A stretch of DNA of 49,316 nucleotides from DASSTY01 sp035760645 (GCA_035760645.1 DASTSO010000003.1:1-49316); one strand, 5' to 3'; numbered from the stretch's first letter, positions 15,844-24,494 are shown. Numbers and translations are program-made. The notes: a model not told the origin generated them from the sequence alone.

Positions 15844-15849
15844 CCCCGC

Positions 15850-16269
15850 ATGCCGTCGCTCGACACGCTGATCCCCCGCTTCCAGGCCGCCGACCGGAAC
15901 ACCCGGCTCGAGACGCTCCTCGAGTACTCGAAGAAGCTCCCGCCGCTCCCCGAGCGGTACGAGGCCGAGAAGGCGCTGGGCCACGCGCGGGTGCACGAGT
16001 GCCAGACGCCCGTCTTCCTGTGGACCGAGGTGACGGACGGCGTGGTGCACCTCTTCGCCGACGTCCCGCGCGAGTCGCCCACGGTGCGCGGCTTCGTCTC
16101 GCTCCTGCAGCGCGCGCTCGAGGGCGCGAGCCCCGGGGTGATCGCCCGCGTGCCCGACGACCTCCTCGACCGGCTCGGCCTCACCGAGACGCTCGGGATG
16201 ACGCGCACCCAGGGCCTCACCGCCATCCTCCGCCGCATCAAGCGCCAGGTCGCCGCCGCGGCGCGCTGA
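15850..16269 (+). CDS. sufE: SufE-family sulphur acceptor protein
   Basis: Cytoplasmic sulphur-transfer protein that accepts persulphide sulphur from a SufS-type cysteine desulphurase for Fe-S cluster assembly. The 139 residues match the usual length. The acceptor Cys is C51 in HECQTPVFLW, and the C-terminal LGMTRTQGLTAILRRIKRQV is characteristic. No sufS, sufBCD or iscU neighbour is present here, so it acts with partners encoded elsewhere. ATG 15850 follows the previous stop by 33 nt and has a TATCTT box 6 nt upstream. Confidence 0.93.
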   Translation: MPSLDTLIPRFQAADRNTRLETLLEYSKKLPPLPERYEAEKALGHARVHECQTPVFLWTEVTDGVVHLFADVPRESPTVRGFVSLLQRALEGASPGVIARVPDDLLDRLGLTETLGMTRTQGLTAILRRIKRQVAAAAR

Positions 16270-16383
16270 GCCGCCAGCGGGGCCGCCGCCCGAATCGCCG
16301 GCGGCACCGGCCTTGCACCACCGGGGGTCGGCCGCACCTCTCCGGCCGCCCATCCCTCGCGCTCTCCCTCTGAAGTAAGGTCC

Positions 16384-17529
16384 ATGCGTCGCACCGCCCT
16401 GCTGTCCGCGCTCCTGCTTCTCGCCACGACCGTCGCGTGTCGCCCGGGCGGCGACCGTTCGCTCGACGCCGCCGCCGGCACGCCGACCGACGACTCGATC
16501 CGCCGCGTCGCGATCGACTCCACCGCCGCCGAGGCGGCGGCCGACTCCACGGTGGTCACCACCACCGCCGCGGCGACCCCGGCCGTGCCCGGCGCCGCGC
16601 CCGGCGCGGCGCCGGCGCCCGTAGCCGGGGACCCCGCCGCGACGCCCGACTCCGCCGCCGTCGTGACGCCCGCGGCCGGCGCGAAGCCCGCGGCCGTCAA
16701 GCGGCCGCTCGTCTGGCCGGCGCCGCCGACCCCGCTGCCGGGCGCGCACCTGCCGGCCGAGCGGATCGTCGCCTTCTACGGCAACCCGCTCACCACCCGC
16801 CTCGGCATCCTGGGCCGGATTCCGCCGGCGCAGATGCTCGACAGCCTGGCGAAGACGGCCCGCGCCTGGCAGCGGGCCGACACGACGCGCGCCGTGCGCC
16901 CGGCGCTGCATCTGATCGCCGCCGTCGCCGCGGGGCACCCGGGCAAGGACGGGAAGTACCGCACGCGCATGAGCGACGCGACGATCGAGCAGGTGGCGAA
17001 GTGGGCGGAAGAGCACGGCTGGCTGATGTTCGTGGATCTCCAGCCGGGGCAGAGCACCGTGCGTGACGAGCTCGCGTGGATCAAGCCGTGGCTCGCGCGT
17101 CCCTACGTGCACCTCGCGCTCGACCCGGAGTTCGCGATGAGCCGCAAGCCCGAGGGGCGGCGGATCCCGGGCAAGTACATCGGCACCATGGACGCGGCGG
17201 ACATCAACGAGGCGCAGCGGGTGCTCGCGCACCTGGTGGACTCCCTGCAGCTGCCGCCCAAGGTGCTCGTGGTGCACCGCTTCACCGACGCGATGCTCAC
17301 CAACGCGCCGCAGATCGCGCGCGACCCGCGGGTGCAGGTCGTCATCGACATGGACGGCTTCGGCTCGCCGGCGCTCAAGAAGGGCACCTGGCGCCGCGTC
17401 ATCCAGCGCGAGCCGGTGCAGTACACCGGCTGGAAGCTCTTCCTCAACCCGAAGAACGACAAGCCGATGATGACCCCCGAGCAGGTGCTCGAAATGGAGC
17501 CGGCGCCGGTCTACATCCAGTATCAGTGA
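16384..17529 (+). CDS. Lipoprotein of unknown function
   Basis: I do not recognise a named family with confidence. The 381-residue protein has a lipoprotein signal ending TTVAC (Cys19). A low-complexity Ala/Pro/Thr linker follows (residues 25-110) and then a compact domain starting at RIVAFYGNPL. Regularly spaced strand-like blocks (WLMFVDLQPGQS, VHLALDPEFAM, KVLVVHRFTD, VQVVIDMDGFG, GWKLFLNP) suggest a TIM-barrel-type fold, with acidic residues at the strand ends where glycosidases keep theirs. A surface-anchored enzyme acting on envelope or polysaccharide material is possible but unproven. ATG 16384; a palindromic terminator follows 29 nt after the stop. Confidence 0.75.
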   Translation: MRRTALLSALLLLATTVACRPGGDRSLDAAAGTPTDDSIRRVAIDSTAAEAAADSTVVTTTAAATPAVPGAAPGAAPAPVAGDPAATPDSAAVVTPAAGAKPAAVKRPLVWPAPPTPLPGAHLPAERIVAFYGNPLTTRLGILGRIPPAQMLDSLAKTARAWQRADTTRAVRPALHLIAAVAAGHPGKDGKYRTRMSDATIEQVAKWAEEHGWLMFVDLQPGQSTVRDELAWIKPWLARPYVHLALDPEFAMSRKPEGRRIPGKYIGTMDAADINEAQRVLAHLVDSLQLPPKVLVVHRFTDAMLTNAPQIARDPRVQVVIDMDGFGSPALKKGTWRRVIQREPVQYTGWKLFLNPKNDKPMMTPEQVLEMEPAPVYIQYQ

Positions 17530-17558
17530 GCCGGGGCGGGACGGCGGGACGGCAAAAC

Positions 17559-17588
17559 GAACGGGGCTCCCTCGCGGGAGCCCCGTTC
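17559..17588. terminator. Bidirectional terminator between the lipoprotein and csp genes
   Basis: A perfect 13-bp stem, GAACGGGGCTCCC (17559-17571) with GGGAGCCCCGTTC (17576-17588), encloses a TCGC loop. The minus-strand tail is GTTTTGCC. It separates two convergent genes and serves the cold-shock gene best. Confidence 0.88.
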
Positions 17589-17621
17589 TGTCATCGGCAA
17601 CGACCGCCGTCGAAAGGCCGC

Positions 17622-17831
17622 TTACTGGGCCTTCGTGACGTTCTCGGCCGCCGGGCCCTTCGCGCCCTGCACGATGTCGAACTCCACCAGCTCGCCCTCG
17701 GCGAGGCTGCGGAAGCCGTCCATCTTGATGGCGGTGTGGTGGACGAAGCAATCCTTCGAGCCGTTCTCCGGGGTGATGAAACCGAAGCCCTTGGCGTCGT
17801 TGAACCACTTCACCGTGCCCTTGGTGCGCAT
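17622..17831 (-). CDS. cspA: Cold-shock protein (CspA family)
   Basis: A 69-residue single OB-fold nucleic-acid-binding protein that melts RNA structure. RNP1 is KGFGFI within DAKGFGFITPENG and RNP2 is DCFVHH. The opening MRTKGTVKWFND and closing KGPAAENV are family-typical. ATG 17831 is set by AGGAG 7 nt upstream; the open frame reaches further up but is not conserved. The gene has an unusually long leader (about 200 nt) to a good TTGACA promoter, and that leader contains a complete intrinsic terminator (17950-17980) and another hairpin (17902-17923). Long structured leaders are known to control csp genes; an internal terminator is not the usual arrangement. Confidence 0.96.
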   Translation of the reverse strand: MRTKGTVKWFNDAKGFGFITPENGSKDCFVHHTAIKMDGFRSLAEGELVEFDIVQGAKGPAAENVTKAQ

Positions 17832-17949
17832 GCAGTACTCCTGTTGGTGTCTCTTGTGTCTTCGGAGTTCCGGTGTGCCGTAGCTGCCGATGACGGGTGG
17901 TGCACGGGACGATGCCCCCGTGCGGGCGTGAGCACTCGCGCTTCCTTGC

Positions 17950-17980
17950 AAAAAGGGGACCCGGATTCACCCAGGTCCCC
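17950..17980 (-). terminator. Intrinsic terminator inside the csp leader (attenuator candidate)
   Basis: Read on the minus strand, GGGGACCTGG pairs with CCGGGTCCCC (10 bp with one U-G pair) around a GTGAAT loop and is followed at once by TTTTT. It lies between the promoter and the ATG, with about 120 nt still to go. No other minus-strand gene lies upstream for it to terminate. Confidence 0.8.
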
Positions 17981-18039
17981 GGTCGGTCGCGCTGGTGGCC
18001 CGAAACACCGCCGGAACCGGGGCGTTACGAAGCGCCGAC

Positions 18040-18069
18040 AAAGTACCGACCAGGTACTTACCTTGTCAA
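18040..18069 (-). promoter_or_regulatory. Promoter of the cold-shock gene
   Basis: TTGACA (18064-18069, minus strand) and TACTTT (18040-18045) are separated by 18 bp. TACTTTG also fits the TAnnTTG box seen upstream of several other genes here. GTACC and GGTAC form a small inverted repeat within the spacer. The 17832-18186 stretch holds no gene: it contains the csp leader, this promoter, and the ribosome site (GGAGG) of the gene at 18187. Confidence 0.75.
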
Positions 18070-18186
18070 CGTACGGCAACCTGCACGACTTCGAGGCGGA
18101 GCGCCGCGCAACCCGGGCCCCGCCCACGCCGTAAGGCTTCCTGACCGCCTTCGCCCGCCCTGACCGCCCGACCGCCCGGAGGTCCC

Positions 18187-19173
18187 ATGCTCCCGCCCCG
18201 CCTCCTCGTCGCCCCGCTCGCCGCCCTCGTGCTCACGGCGCCGGCGCGCCCGGCGCCCACGGTGGTCGAGTACGTGATCCCCCGCCCCGACAACTTCCCG
18301 CACGACCCGGCCGTCGCCGCCGACGGCCGCGTCTGGTACACCGACCAGCGCAACAGCTACATCGGCCGGCTCGATCCCGCGACGGGCGCCATCGTCGACT
18401 ACCCGACGCCGACGCCGCAGAGCGGGCCGCACGGCATCACCGTCGCCCCCGACGGCGCCGTCTGGTACACCGCGCAGCGCACCGGCCGGCTGGGCCGCGT
18501 CGATCCGCGCACCGGCGCGATCCGCGAGTTCGTCCTCCCCGAGGCGACCCCGAATCCGCACACGCCGATCGCGGTCGGCGAGCGCATCTGGTACACCGAC
18601 GCGAACAACGGCACCTACGGTGCGCTCGATCCCGCCACGGGCACGGCGCGCACCTGGCGCGTGCCGTCGGGGGCGCGCGCGCAGCCCTACGGCATCGTCG
18701 CCGCGCCCGACGGCACGATCTGGATCGCGCTCCTCGGCACCAACGCGCTGGGCCGCGTGAACCCGGCGACCGGCGCGATGACCGAGGTGCCGCTGCCCGA
18801 TCCGGCCGCGCGGCCGCGCCGGCTCGCCCTCGGCCGCGACGGGCGCGTCTGGTACACCGACTACGCGCGCGGCTATCTCGGCACCCTCGACCCGCGGCGC
18901 GGCACGGTACGCGAGTGGGCCTCGCCCGGGGGGCGCGGCGCGGGCCCCTACGGGATCGCCCTCGGCCCCGACGGTCGGCTGTGGTACTGCGAGAGCGGGC
19001 CCGGCCGCATGGTCGCCTTCGACCCGCGCACCGAGCGGATGGAGGTGGTCGCGATCCCCACCCCCGGCGCGGTGGTCCGCCACATGGTCGCCGACAGTGT
19101 GCGCGGCCGTCTCTGGCTCGCCCTGAGCGGCACCGGCCGCCTCGGCCGGATCGACGTGGCCCGCCCGCGCTGA
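18187..19173 (+). CDS. Exported Vgb-type (virginiamycin B lyase-like) beta-propeller
   Basis: The 328-residue protein has a signal peptide (LLVAPLAALVLTAPARPAP) and seven repeats of the pattern WYT-x6-IGRLDPATG, one per blade: VWYTDQ, VWYTAQ, IWYTDA, IWIALL, VWYTDY, LWYCES and LWLALS. Vgb cleaves the lactone of streptogramin B with a His-Glu pair and Mg2+. Most such family members in environmental bacteria have no shown lyase activity and act as generic propellers, so antibiotic resistance should not be assumed. ATG 18187 has GGAGG 4 nt upstream. It lies alone between the cold-shock leader and the diguanylate cyclase. Confidence 0.85.
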   Translation: MLPPRLLVAPLAALVLTAPARPAPTVVEYVIPRPDNFPHDPAVAADGRVWYTDQRNSYIGRLDPATGAIVDYPTPTPQSGPHGITVAPDGAVWYTAQRTGRLGRVDPRTGAIREFVLPEATPNPHTPIAVGERIWYTDANNGTYGALDPATGTARTWRVPSGARAQPYGIVAAPDGTIWIALLGTNALGRVNPATGAMTEVPLPDPAARPRRLALGRDGRVWYTDYARGYLGTLDPRRGTVREWASPGGRGAGPYGIALGPDGRLWYCESGPGRMVAFDPRTERMEVVAIPTPGAVVRHMVADSVRGRLWLALSGTGRLGRIDVARPR

Positions 19174-19275
19174 GCGCCCGCCGGATCCGCACGGATCCGG
19201 AGACACCCCCCAGGGCTCCCCCGGACCCGGCCCTCCCGGTACATTCCCGGCACCCCAGAGTCAACGGAGCGGTCG

Positions 19276-20706
19276 GTGAGTGGAGCGGTGGCCCAATCCC
19301 AGGGCCCGTCGTGGTGGCCCCTCGCGCACGCGCGCGAGGCGGGGCACAGCGCGGGCATGCGGCGCGTCGTCGCGGTCTGGCTCGTCCTGAGCCTCGTCGC
19401 CGTCGGCCTCGCGCTGCTCGAGGCGACGTACGACTGGAGCGGCATCCCGTTCCAGCTCGGTCCGGTGACGGTGAGCGTCACCTTCTATCCGCCGGTCTTC
19501 GTCACCCTCCTCCTCACCCTCTGGCTCGGCCCCACCTGGGGCGCGGTCCCGGCCTACTTCGCCATCCTCGCGAGCGCGCTGCACGCGGGGATGCCGTGGC
19601 GCGTCGCCGCGCTCTTCGCCTGCGCCAGCCCGGTGGAGCTCGTCATCGTCTGGGGCTCGATGGTCATCCTCGACATCCACCCCGACCTCGAGCGGCGGCA
19701 GGACCTCTGGCGCTTTCTCGCCGTGGCCGCGGTGGCGGCGCTCGCCAGCTCGCTCGCGGGCCTCATCTGGATCGACACGATGGGCCTCGACCTCCTCGCC
19801 GGCGAGCGCATCTGGCAGGGCTGGGTCGTGGGCGACTTCCTCCAGATCGGCATCCTGCTGCCGCCCTTCCTGCGCTGGCTGGGCCCGCCGGTGCGCGGCT
19901 GGGTGGACCGGCAGTTCGCCGCGCCGCCGCGCCGGCAGTTCAGCTACACGCGCAGCGTGCTCCTCGTCGTGGCGCTCGTCTTCCTGATGATGGTGCTCGT
20001 CTTCCAGGGCGTCGCCATGATCACGCGCTCGCTGCAGATCCCGCCCACGGCGCTCACGCCGAGCGGCGAGCCGCTGCTGCCGCGCCTGCGCGAGATCCTC
20101 TGGTTCATGGCGCTCCTGGTGCTCGTCGCCATCGTGACCACCACGGCCTTCGCCAGCGTCCTCGCCCGCAGCGGCGAGCGCGAGCGCACGGTGAGCCAGC
20201 GCGACGCGCTCACCGGCGCGCTCAACCGGCGCGCCTTCTACCGCCTCTTCGAGAAGGAGCAGGACCGCAGCTTCCGCGTCGGCCGCGGGCTCTCGCTCGT
20301 CTTCTTCGACGTGGACCGCTTCAAGGCGCTCAACGACACCTGGGGCCACGAGACCGGCGACGAGGTGCTGCGCCAGCTCGTGCGCCGCGTGGCGAGCGTC
20401 GTGCGCGAGCACGATCTCCTCTTCCGCTGGGGCGGCGAGGAGTTCGTCATTCTGCTCCCGCACACCGACCCCGCCGATGCCCCCGCCCTCGCCGAGCGCG
20501 TGCGCGAAGCGGTCGCCGCCGAGCCGCTGCTGAGGGAGTACGTCGCCGACCCCATCACCATCACCGTGAGTCTCGGCACCGCCGGCACCCTCGACCGCCA
20601 GACCCTGCCCGACACCCTCGTCGCCCGCGCCGACGCGGCCTGCTACCGCGCGAAGCAGCGGGGGCGGAACCGGGTGGAGGAGGAGGGCGCGGGGGTGGGA
20701 GTGTAG
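19276..20706 (+). CDS. Membrane-bound diguanylate cyclase (GGDEF)
   Basis: Makes cyclic di-GMP from two GTP. The 476-residue protein has about eight hydrophobic helices in residues 28-290 (a MASE-type sensor region, for example VFVTLLLTLWLGPTWGAVPAYF) and a catalytic GGDEF domain (310-470). The active site reads GGEEF at 386-390. The inhibitory-site RxxD is present as R377-E-H-D380, five residues before it, so product inhibition is expected. No EAL domain. The start is GTG 19276 with GGAG 7 nt upstream; TACATT at 19240-19245 is a promoter candidate. A later ATG (codon 28) would remove only the cytoplasmic lead. The signal sensed is unknown. Confidence 0.93.
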   Translation: MSGAVAQSQGPSWWPLAHAREAGHSAGMRRVVAVWLVLSLVAVGLALLEATYDWSGIPFQLGPVTVSVTFYPPVFVTLLLTLWLGPTWGAVPAYFAILASALHAGMPWRVAALFACASPVELVIVWGSMVILDIHPDLERRQDLWRFLAVAAVAALASSLAGLIWIDTMGLDLLAGERIWQGWVVGDFLQIGILLPPFLRWLGPPVRGWVDRQFAAPPRRQFSYTRSVLLVVALVFLMMVLVFQGVAMITRSLQIPPTALTPSGEPLLPRLREILWFMALLVLVAIVTTTAFASVLARSGERERTVSQRDALTGALNRRAFYRLFEKEQDRSFRVGRGLSLVFFDVDRFKALNDTWGHETGDEVLRQLVRRVASVVREHDLLFRWGGEEFVILLPHTDPADAPALAERVREAVAAEPLLREYVADPITITVSLGTAGTLDRQTLPDTLVARADAACYRAKQRGRNRVEEEGAGVGV

Positions 20707-20749
20707 CGGGCGATCGGGGGCGATCGAGGGCGGTCAGGCACCGGTCTCG

Positions 20750-21832
20750 TCACCGGAGGCCCGTGCCCGCCTTCGCCCGCCCGTGCCCGCCCGAGCGCCC
20801 GGCGATCCAGTCGGCGATCACCGGCACCACCTCCGGCGCGAGCGGCACGGTGGGATCGGTGTAGAGCGCGAGCTGCGCGGTGCGGTCGCGCGACGCGGCC
20901 CGCTTGAGGACGTGGTTCGCGGTGGGCAGCAGCGCGAGCGTGGCGTGCGGCGCGGCGGCGGCGAGCCGGCGCGCGTCGTCCACCGAGACCTGCACGTCCT
21001 GCTCGCCCTGCACGATGAGGAGGGGAATGCCGAGCTCGGCGAGCCGCGCGAGCTCGGCCGCGGGGTCGTACGCGGCCATGCTCTGCAGGAAGGCGCGGTA
21101 GACCGGCAGCAGCAGCGGGCGCGCCGGGGGCGGGACGTCGCCCGGATCCTCGCCGCGCAGGTAGCGCGCGAACGCCGCATCGAAGCGCGCGAGACCGGCG
21201 CTGTCGAGCGCGCCGGCGAGCTGCTCGTGCAGCACCTGGGCGAGCGGGCGGCCGATCCCGCTCACCATGATCACGCCGCGCGCGGGCGCGCCGCGCGTCG
21301 CGGCCTGCAGCGCGAGCTCGGCGCCCTCGCTGTGCCCCAGCAGGATCACCCCGCCGAAGCGCGGATCCGCCGCGAGCCGGCGCGCCGCGGCGAGCACGTC
21401 GCCGTAGTAGTCCGCCACCGTCACCTTCGAGAGATCGAGTCCCTGCAGCGAGGCGCCGAGGCCGCGCTTGTCGTAGCGCACGCTCGCGATGCCGCGCTCG
21501 GCGAGCCCCCAGGCGAGGAGCGCGTAGGTGTTGGCGCGCACGCCGCCCACGGGGCCGACGGTGTTGCCGTCGCGATCGGTCGGCCCCGAGCCCGCGACGA
21601 TGAGCACCACCGGCGGCCGCGCGCCGCGCCGCACCGCGCCCGGCGCCGGCAGCGTGAGCGTGCCCGGCAGCGTGAGCGTGCCGCTCGTGATCGCGTACGC
21701 CGACTCGGCCACGCCCGTCGGCGGCAGCGTATCGGCGTGCGACGGGTCCGCGCGCTGGGCGCGCGCCGGCGTGGTCGCGACGAGCGTCAGGACGAGCGGT
21801 GCGGCGAGGGTGCGCGGAGCGCGGAGCGTCAT
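20750..21832 (-). CDS. Exported alpha/beta hydrolase
   Basis: The 360-residue protein has a signal peptide (TLAAPLVLTLVATTPARA, cleavage near ARAQ) and an alpha/beta-hydrolase fold: VVLIVAGSGPTDRDGN oxyanion region, VRYDKRGLGAS, nucleophile elbow GHSEG, acid in GEQDVQV, and the catalytic His in ANHVLK. These features match the BAAT/dienelactone-hydrolase-like exported esterases and peptidases. Substrate unknown. ATG 21832 has GGAG about 6 nt upstream. It converges on the diguanylate cyclase with only 43 nt between the stops. Confidence 0.88.
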   Translation of the reverse strand: MTLRAPRTLAAPLVLTLVATTPARAQRADPSHADTLPPTGVAESAYAITSGTLTLPGTLTLPAPGAVRRGARPPVVLIVAGSGPTDRDGNTVGPVGGVRANTYALLAWGLAERGIASVRYDKRGLGASLQGLDLSKVTVADYYGDVLAAARRLAADPRFGGVILLGHSEGAELALQAATRGAPARGVIMVSGIGRPLAQVLHEQLAGALDSAGLARFDAAFARYLRGEDPGDVPPPARPLLLPVYRAFLQSMAAYDPAAELARLAELGIPLLIVQGEQDVQVSVDDARRLAAAAPHATLALLPTANHVLKRAASRDRTAQLALYTDPTVPLAPEVVPVIADWIAGRSGGHGRAKAGTGLR

Positions 21833-22156
21833 GGCGATCTCCCGGTGACCGGCGTTGACCAGTTTCGTGACTGTCGCGGAAGCTAGCACTGGTGCGCGCA
21901 CCCCACGACATCGCGCGCCCCGCTGCGCGCAACGCGCGCGTCGCGGTGCGGGCACGATCGTGCGAACTCTTGCCTGCCGCGCTGCAACCTTTGGCGCGAT
22001 CCTCCCGACACCGCCGACCTCAACTGCTTGCGGCAGCACGACATCGCGCGTGGCTCGCCGGTTGCTTCGGAGCGCCGCACCGCAGTCCTCCGGCATCATC
22101 GCGGCACCACCGAGCTCGACGGCAGGATCGATACACCCGGCGACCCGAGGCAGCTC
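21833..22156. other. Divergent intergenic region, no gene seen
   Basis: This 324-nt gap separates the divergent hydrolase and 680-residue protein genes and must hold both promoters. A 14-bp direct repeat (CACGACATCGCGCG) occurs at 21904-21917 and 22037-22050. GAGG 7 nt before 22157 is the ribosome site of the plus-strand gene. I find no convincing promoter hexamers and no conserved open frame. Confidence 0.5.
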
Positions 22157-24199
22157 ATGTACCGCATCAGACTCCCGACCGGCGACGAGCGCACGCTGCC
22201 GACCAGCGAGGCCCTCACCGCCGCCGTGCGCGACGGCACGGTGACGGCCGACTGCCACATCCATCACCAGCGCGCCGACAAGTGGCTGCCGATCGCCTCG
22301 CACCCGCACTTCCAGCGCGCCCTGCGCTCCACGGCGCGGCCGAGCGGGCCGAGGCTCGCCCAGCCGCTGGCGGGACTCGACCAGACGCTCGAGCTGCTCG
22401 ATCGTCTCCCCGCCGACGAGGCGCCGGAGGCGCCTGCCGTGCGCCCCGCGCCCGAGGGCCTCGAGTTCATCGACACCTCCTCGCCCTTCTCGGCCGGCGA
22501 CTTCGACGGCGCGCCCGTACCGACGCCCGCGACCACCGGTCGCACCGCGCCCGCGCCGTCGCTGCCGTTCGATCCCGGGGACCTGCCGCTCATCAATGAT
22601 GGAGCGCACGAGCTGGGCGGCCACGCGCAGCCCTCGCTCGACGCGCTGGACGGAGCCGCCGCGGACCTCGCTGCGCCCGCCCCCGCCGGCCTCGAGCCGG
22701 CCGTGCCCACCCGGCTGCCCGAGGCGCCCGAACCGGTGCAATCGGTCGAGCCGGTCAAGCCGGTCGAGCCGGTTGAGCCGGTCGAGCCGGCCGCGGCACC
22801 AGAGCCGCTCGCGGCGCCGCGGCCGCGGCCCCGCTCGCGCGATCTCGAGTTCGTCTACGTCCCCGAGCCGCGCACCCGCCGCGCCGCGGCAGCTACGCCG
22901 ACACCCGCAGCGGCACCCGCGCCGGCACCCGCTCCGGCACCCGCGCCGGCCGCGGCTTCCATCACCGAGGCGGTGCCCCCGCCGGCCGTCGAGGTGGCAC
23001 CCACGCCGGTTCCGGAGTCGTCCGCCGCGCCGGTGATCGACGAGGCGCCGGCGCCGGTCGTGGAGCCCACGCCGCCACCGCCCGCACCGGCGCTGCCGCG
23101 GGCCGTCGCCCCGGCGCCGCCGGCGCCGCCGGCGGCGGCGGAGTTCGATCTCCTCGATGAGCCGCCGACGCGACTCGCGCCGACGACGCTGCGGGTCTCC
23201 CGCCCGGCGCCCGCCATCGACCTCTCGCCCCTGGGCGACGGCGGCGCCGCCCGGCGCCGCACGACCGTGATCGGCGTCGTCACGCTCGTCGCCGTCGGCG
23301 TCATGCTCGCCGCGTGGCGGCCGTGGCGCGGCGCGGCAGTGGCGGCGGCCGCCGAGCCGGCCGGCGCGACCGCGGCCGTCGCAGCCGCGGCGCCGGCCCA
23401 GGTGACCTCGGTGAGCGGCGCGACGACGCCCGATCCGACCGGCTTCGGCGGCGCCGACCGGAACACCCGGCCGCACCGCGCCGTGGCGCAGCCCGTGCCC
23501 GCCGCCGCGGACAGCGTCGCCGTCGCGGCGCCCGCGCTGGAGGCGCCGGCGGTAGGTCTCGACCTGGGCGCCCTCGCGCCGGCCGCGGCGGCGGGCACGA
23601 GCAGCCCGCTTCCGCTCTCGCGCGCCGTGCTCGCGCGCAACTACACCGCCGCCTACACCGCGGCGCGCACCGACCTCCAGACGCAGCTCGCCGCCGCGGG
23701 CTTCGCACGGCTCTTCGAGCGCGGCCGGCTCGGGTCGCTCGACGGCCTCCTCGCCGCGCGCCGCAGCGTGGCCGAGGCGGGCCGGGCGCTCAAGCGCTAC
23801 CGGACGCGTCAGGCGGCGATCGAACAGGCCTACGGCGACACGCTCACCCTCGTCGGCCGGCAGCTCGGTCTCGCCGCCGCCGACCTCCCGGCGTGGGACG
23901 TGCGCACCGGCGAGCGCGAGTCGGCCGACGACGCGCGCCGGGCCGACCAGTTCCTCGCGCAGCTCGACCGCGTCCTCGGCCTCCTGGTCGGCGAGGACGG
24001 CCGCTACGCGCTCTCGGCCGCCGGTCTCACCTTCGGCGACTCCGCGGCCGCGGCGCGCTACGGCGAGCTGCAGGCGTCGCTCCAGCAGCAGGGGGCGAGC
24101 GCGTCGCCCACGGTGCAGCAGCTCGTCCGCGCAGCGGGCGGGGTGCGGCTCCCCGACGGGCGAGCGGGCGACGCGCGGCTGGCCGACGCGCAGCCCTGA
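22157..24199 (+). CDS. Large Pro/Ala-rich single-span membrane protein of unknown function
   Basis: The 680-residue protein has three parts. Residues 1-55 form a small domain (MYRIRLPTGDERTLPTSEAL ... ADKWLPIASHPHF) resembling the GYF_2/DUF4339-like modules that precede membrane segments. Residues 60-365 are a disordered Pro/Ala/Glu/Val stretch with EPV and APAP repeats. One transmembrane helix (TTVIGVVTLVAVGVMLAAW) lies at about 372-392. The rest is an Ala-rich linker and a helical C-terminal domain (about 490-660, starting VLARNYTAAYTAARTDL). By the positive-inside rule the N-terminal domain is cytoplasmic and the helical domain periplasmic. A long spacer of this kind could span the periplasm. 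ATG 22157 has GAGG 7 nt upstream. No enzymatic motif found. Confidence 0.75.
   Translation: MYRIRLPTGDERTLPTSEALTAAVRDGTVTADCHIHHQRADKWLPIASHPHFQRALRSTARPSGPRLAQPLAGLDQTLELLDRLPADEAPEAPAVRPAPEGLEFIDTSSPFSAGDFDGAPVPTPATTGRTAPAPSLPFDPGDLPLINDGAHELGGHAQPSLDALDGAAADLAAPAPAGLEPAVPTRLPEAPEPVQSVEPVKPVEPVEPVEPAAAPEPLAAPRPRPRSRDLEFVYVPEPRTRRAAAATPTPAAAPAPAPAPAPAPAAASITEAVPPPAVEVAPTPVPESSAAPVIDEAPAPVVEPTPPPPAPALPRAVAPAPPAPPAAAEFDLLDEPPTRLAPTTLRVSRPAPAIDLSPLGDGGAARRRTTVIGVVTLVAVGVMLAAWRPWRGAAVAAAAEPAGATAAVAAAAPAQVTSVSGATTPDPTGFGGADRNTRPHRAVAQPVPAAADSVAVAAPALEAPAVGLDLGALAPAAAAGTSSPLPLSRAVLARNYTAAYTAARTDLQTQLAAAGFARLFERGRLGSLDGLLAARRSVAEAGRALKRYRTRQAAIEQAYGDTLTLVGRQLGLAAADLPAWDVRTGERESADDARRADQFLAQLDRVLGLLVGEDGRYALSAAGLTFGDSAAAARYGELQASLQQQGASASPTVQQLVRAAGGVRLPDGRAGDARLADAQP
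22748..22792. repeat. 9-bp tandem repeat encoding (EPV)n
   Basis: Five 9-bp units of the form GAGCCGGTC (with single-base variants) give a Glu/Lys-Pro-Val run in the disordered region of the 680-residue membrane protein. A related Ala-Pro repeat follows near 22905-22950. Confidence 0.75.
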
Positions 24200-24250
24200 G
24201 CGCCGCCACTCCGCGCTGCAAGCACCAGCACGGCCCGCCACCGATTGCAG

Positions 24251-24279
24251 ACCGGCCCGGACGACTCGTCCGGGCCGGT
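24251..24279 (+). terminator. Intrinsic terminator after the 680-residue membrane protein gene
   Basis: ACCGGCCCGGAC (24251-24262) pairs perfectly with GTCCGGGCCGGT (24268-24279) around a GACTC loop and is followed by TTCGCATT. Confidence 0.8.
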
Positions 24280-24376
24280 TCGCATTCCGGCGCGCCAACG
24301 CTTGCAGCGTGAGCGGCCGACCACGGCACGCCCTTGCACGATTCGGGCGTCCATCGCGAAGCGCTTGCCTGATTTT

Positions 24377-24406
24377 CGGACAGCGACTTGCAAGCCGTTG
24401 TATCTT
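24377..24406 (+). promoter_or_regulatory. Promoter candidate for dacB
   Basis: CGGACA (24377-24382) and TATCTT (24401-24406) are 18 bp apart; TATCTT belongs to the TAnnTT boxes repeated through the window. About 85 nt remain to the dacB ATG. Confidence 0.45.
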
Positions 24407-24494
24407 CGAACGTTCTTACGTGGCCCAGCTGTTGCGACCGACTTTCGCGTCCGCCGTCGCGACCACCCCGGCCTCATCCCCAGACATCGCCCGC

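Noticed and set aside
18187..19173. Streptogramin (virginiamycin B) resistance gene
   Set aside because: The propeller repeats match the Vgb fold, but the family is broad and resistance cannot be claimed from the fold alone.
21904..22050. 14-bp direct repeat CACGACATCGCGCG, 133 bp apart, as attachment sites of a mobile element
   Set aside because: The interval contains no gene or element-like sequence and the repeat is short and GC-rich.
24200..24400. Several TTGCA/TGCAA motifs (near 24214, 24245, 24301, 24332, 24390) that might be regulator sites
   Set aside because: Spacing and flanks differ and no palindrome is consistent; likely part of a lower-GC intergenic stretch.
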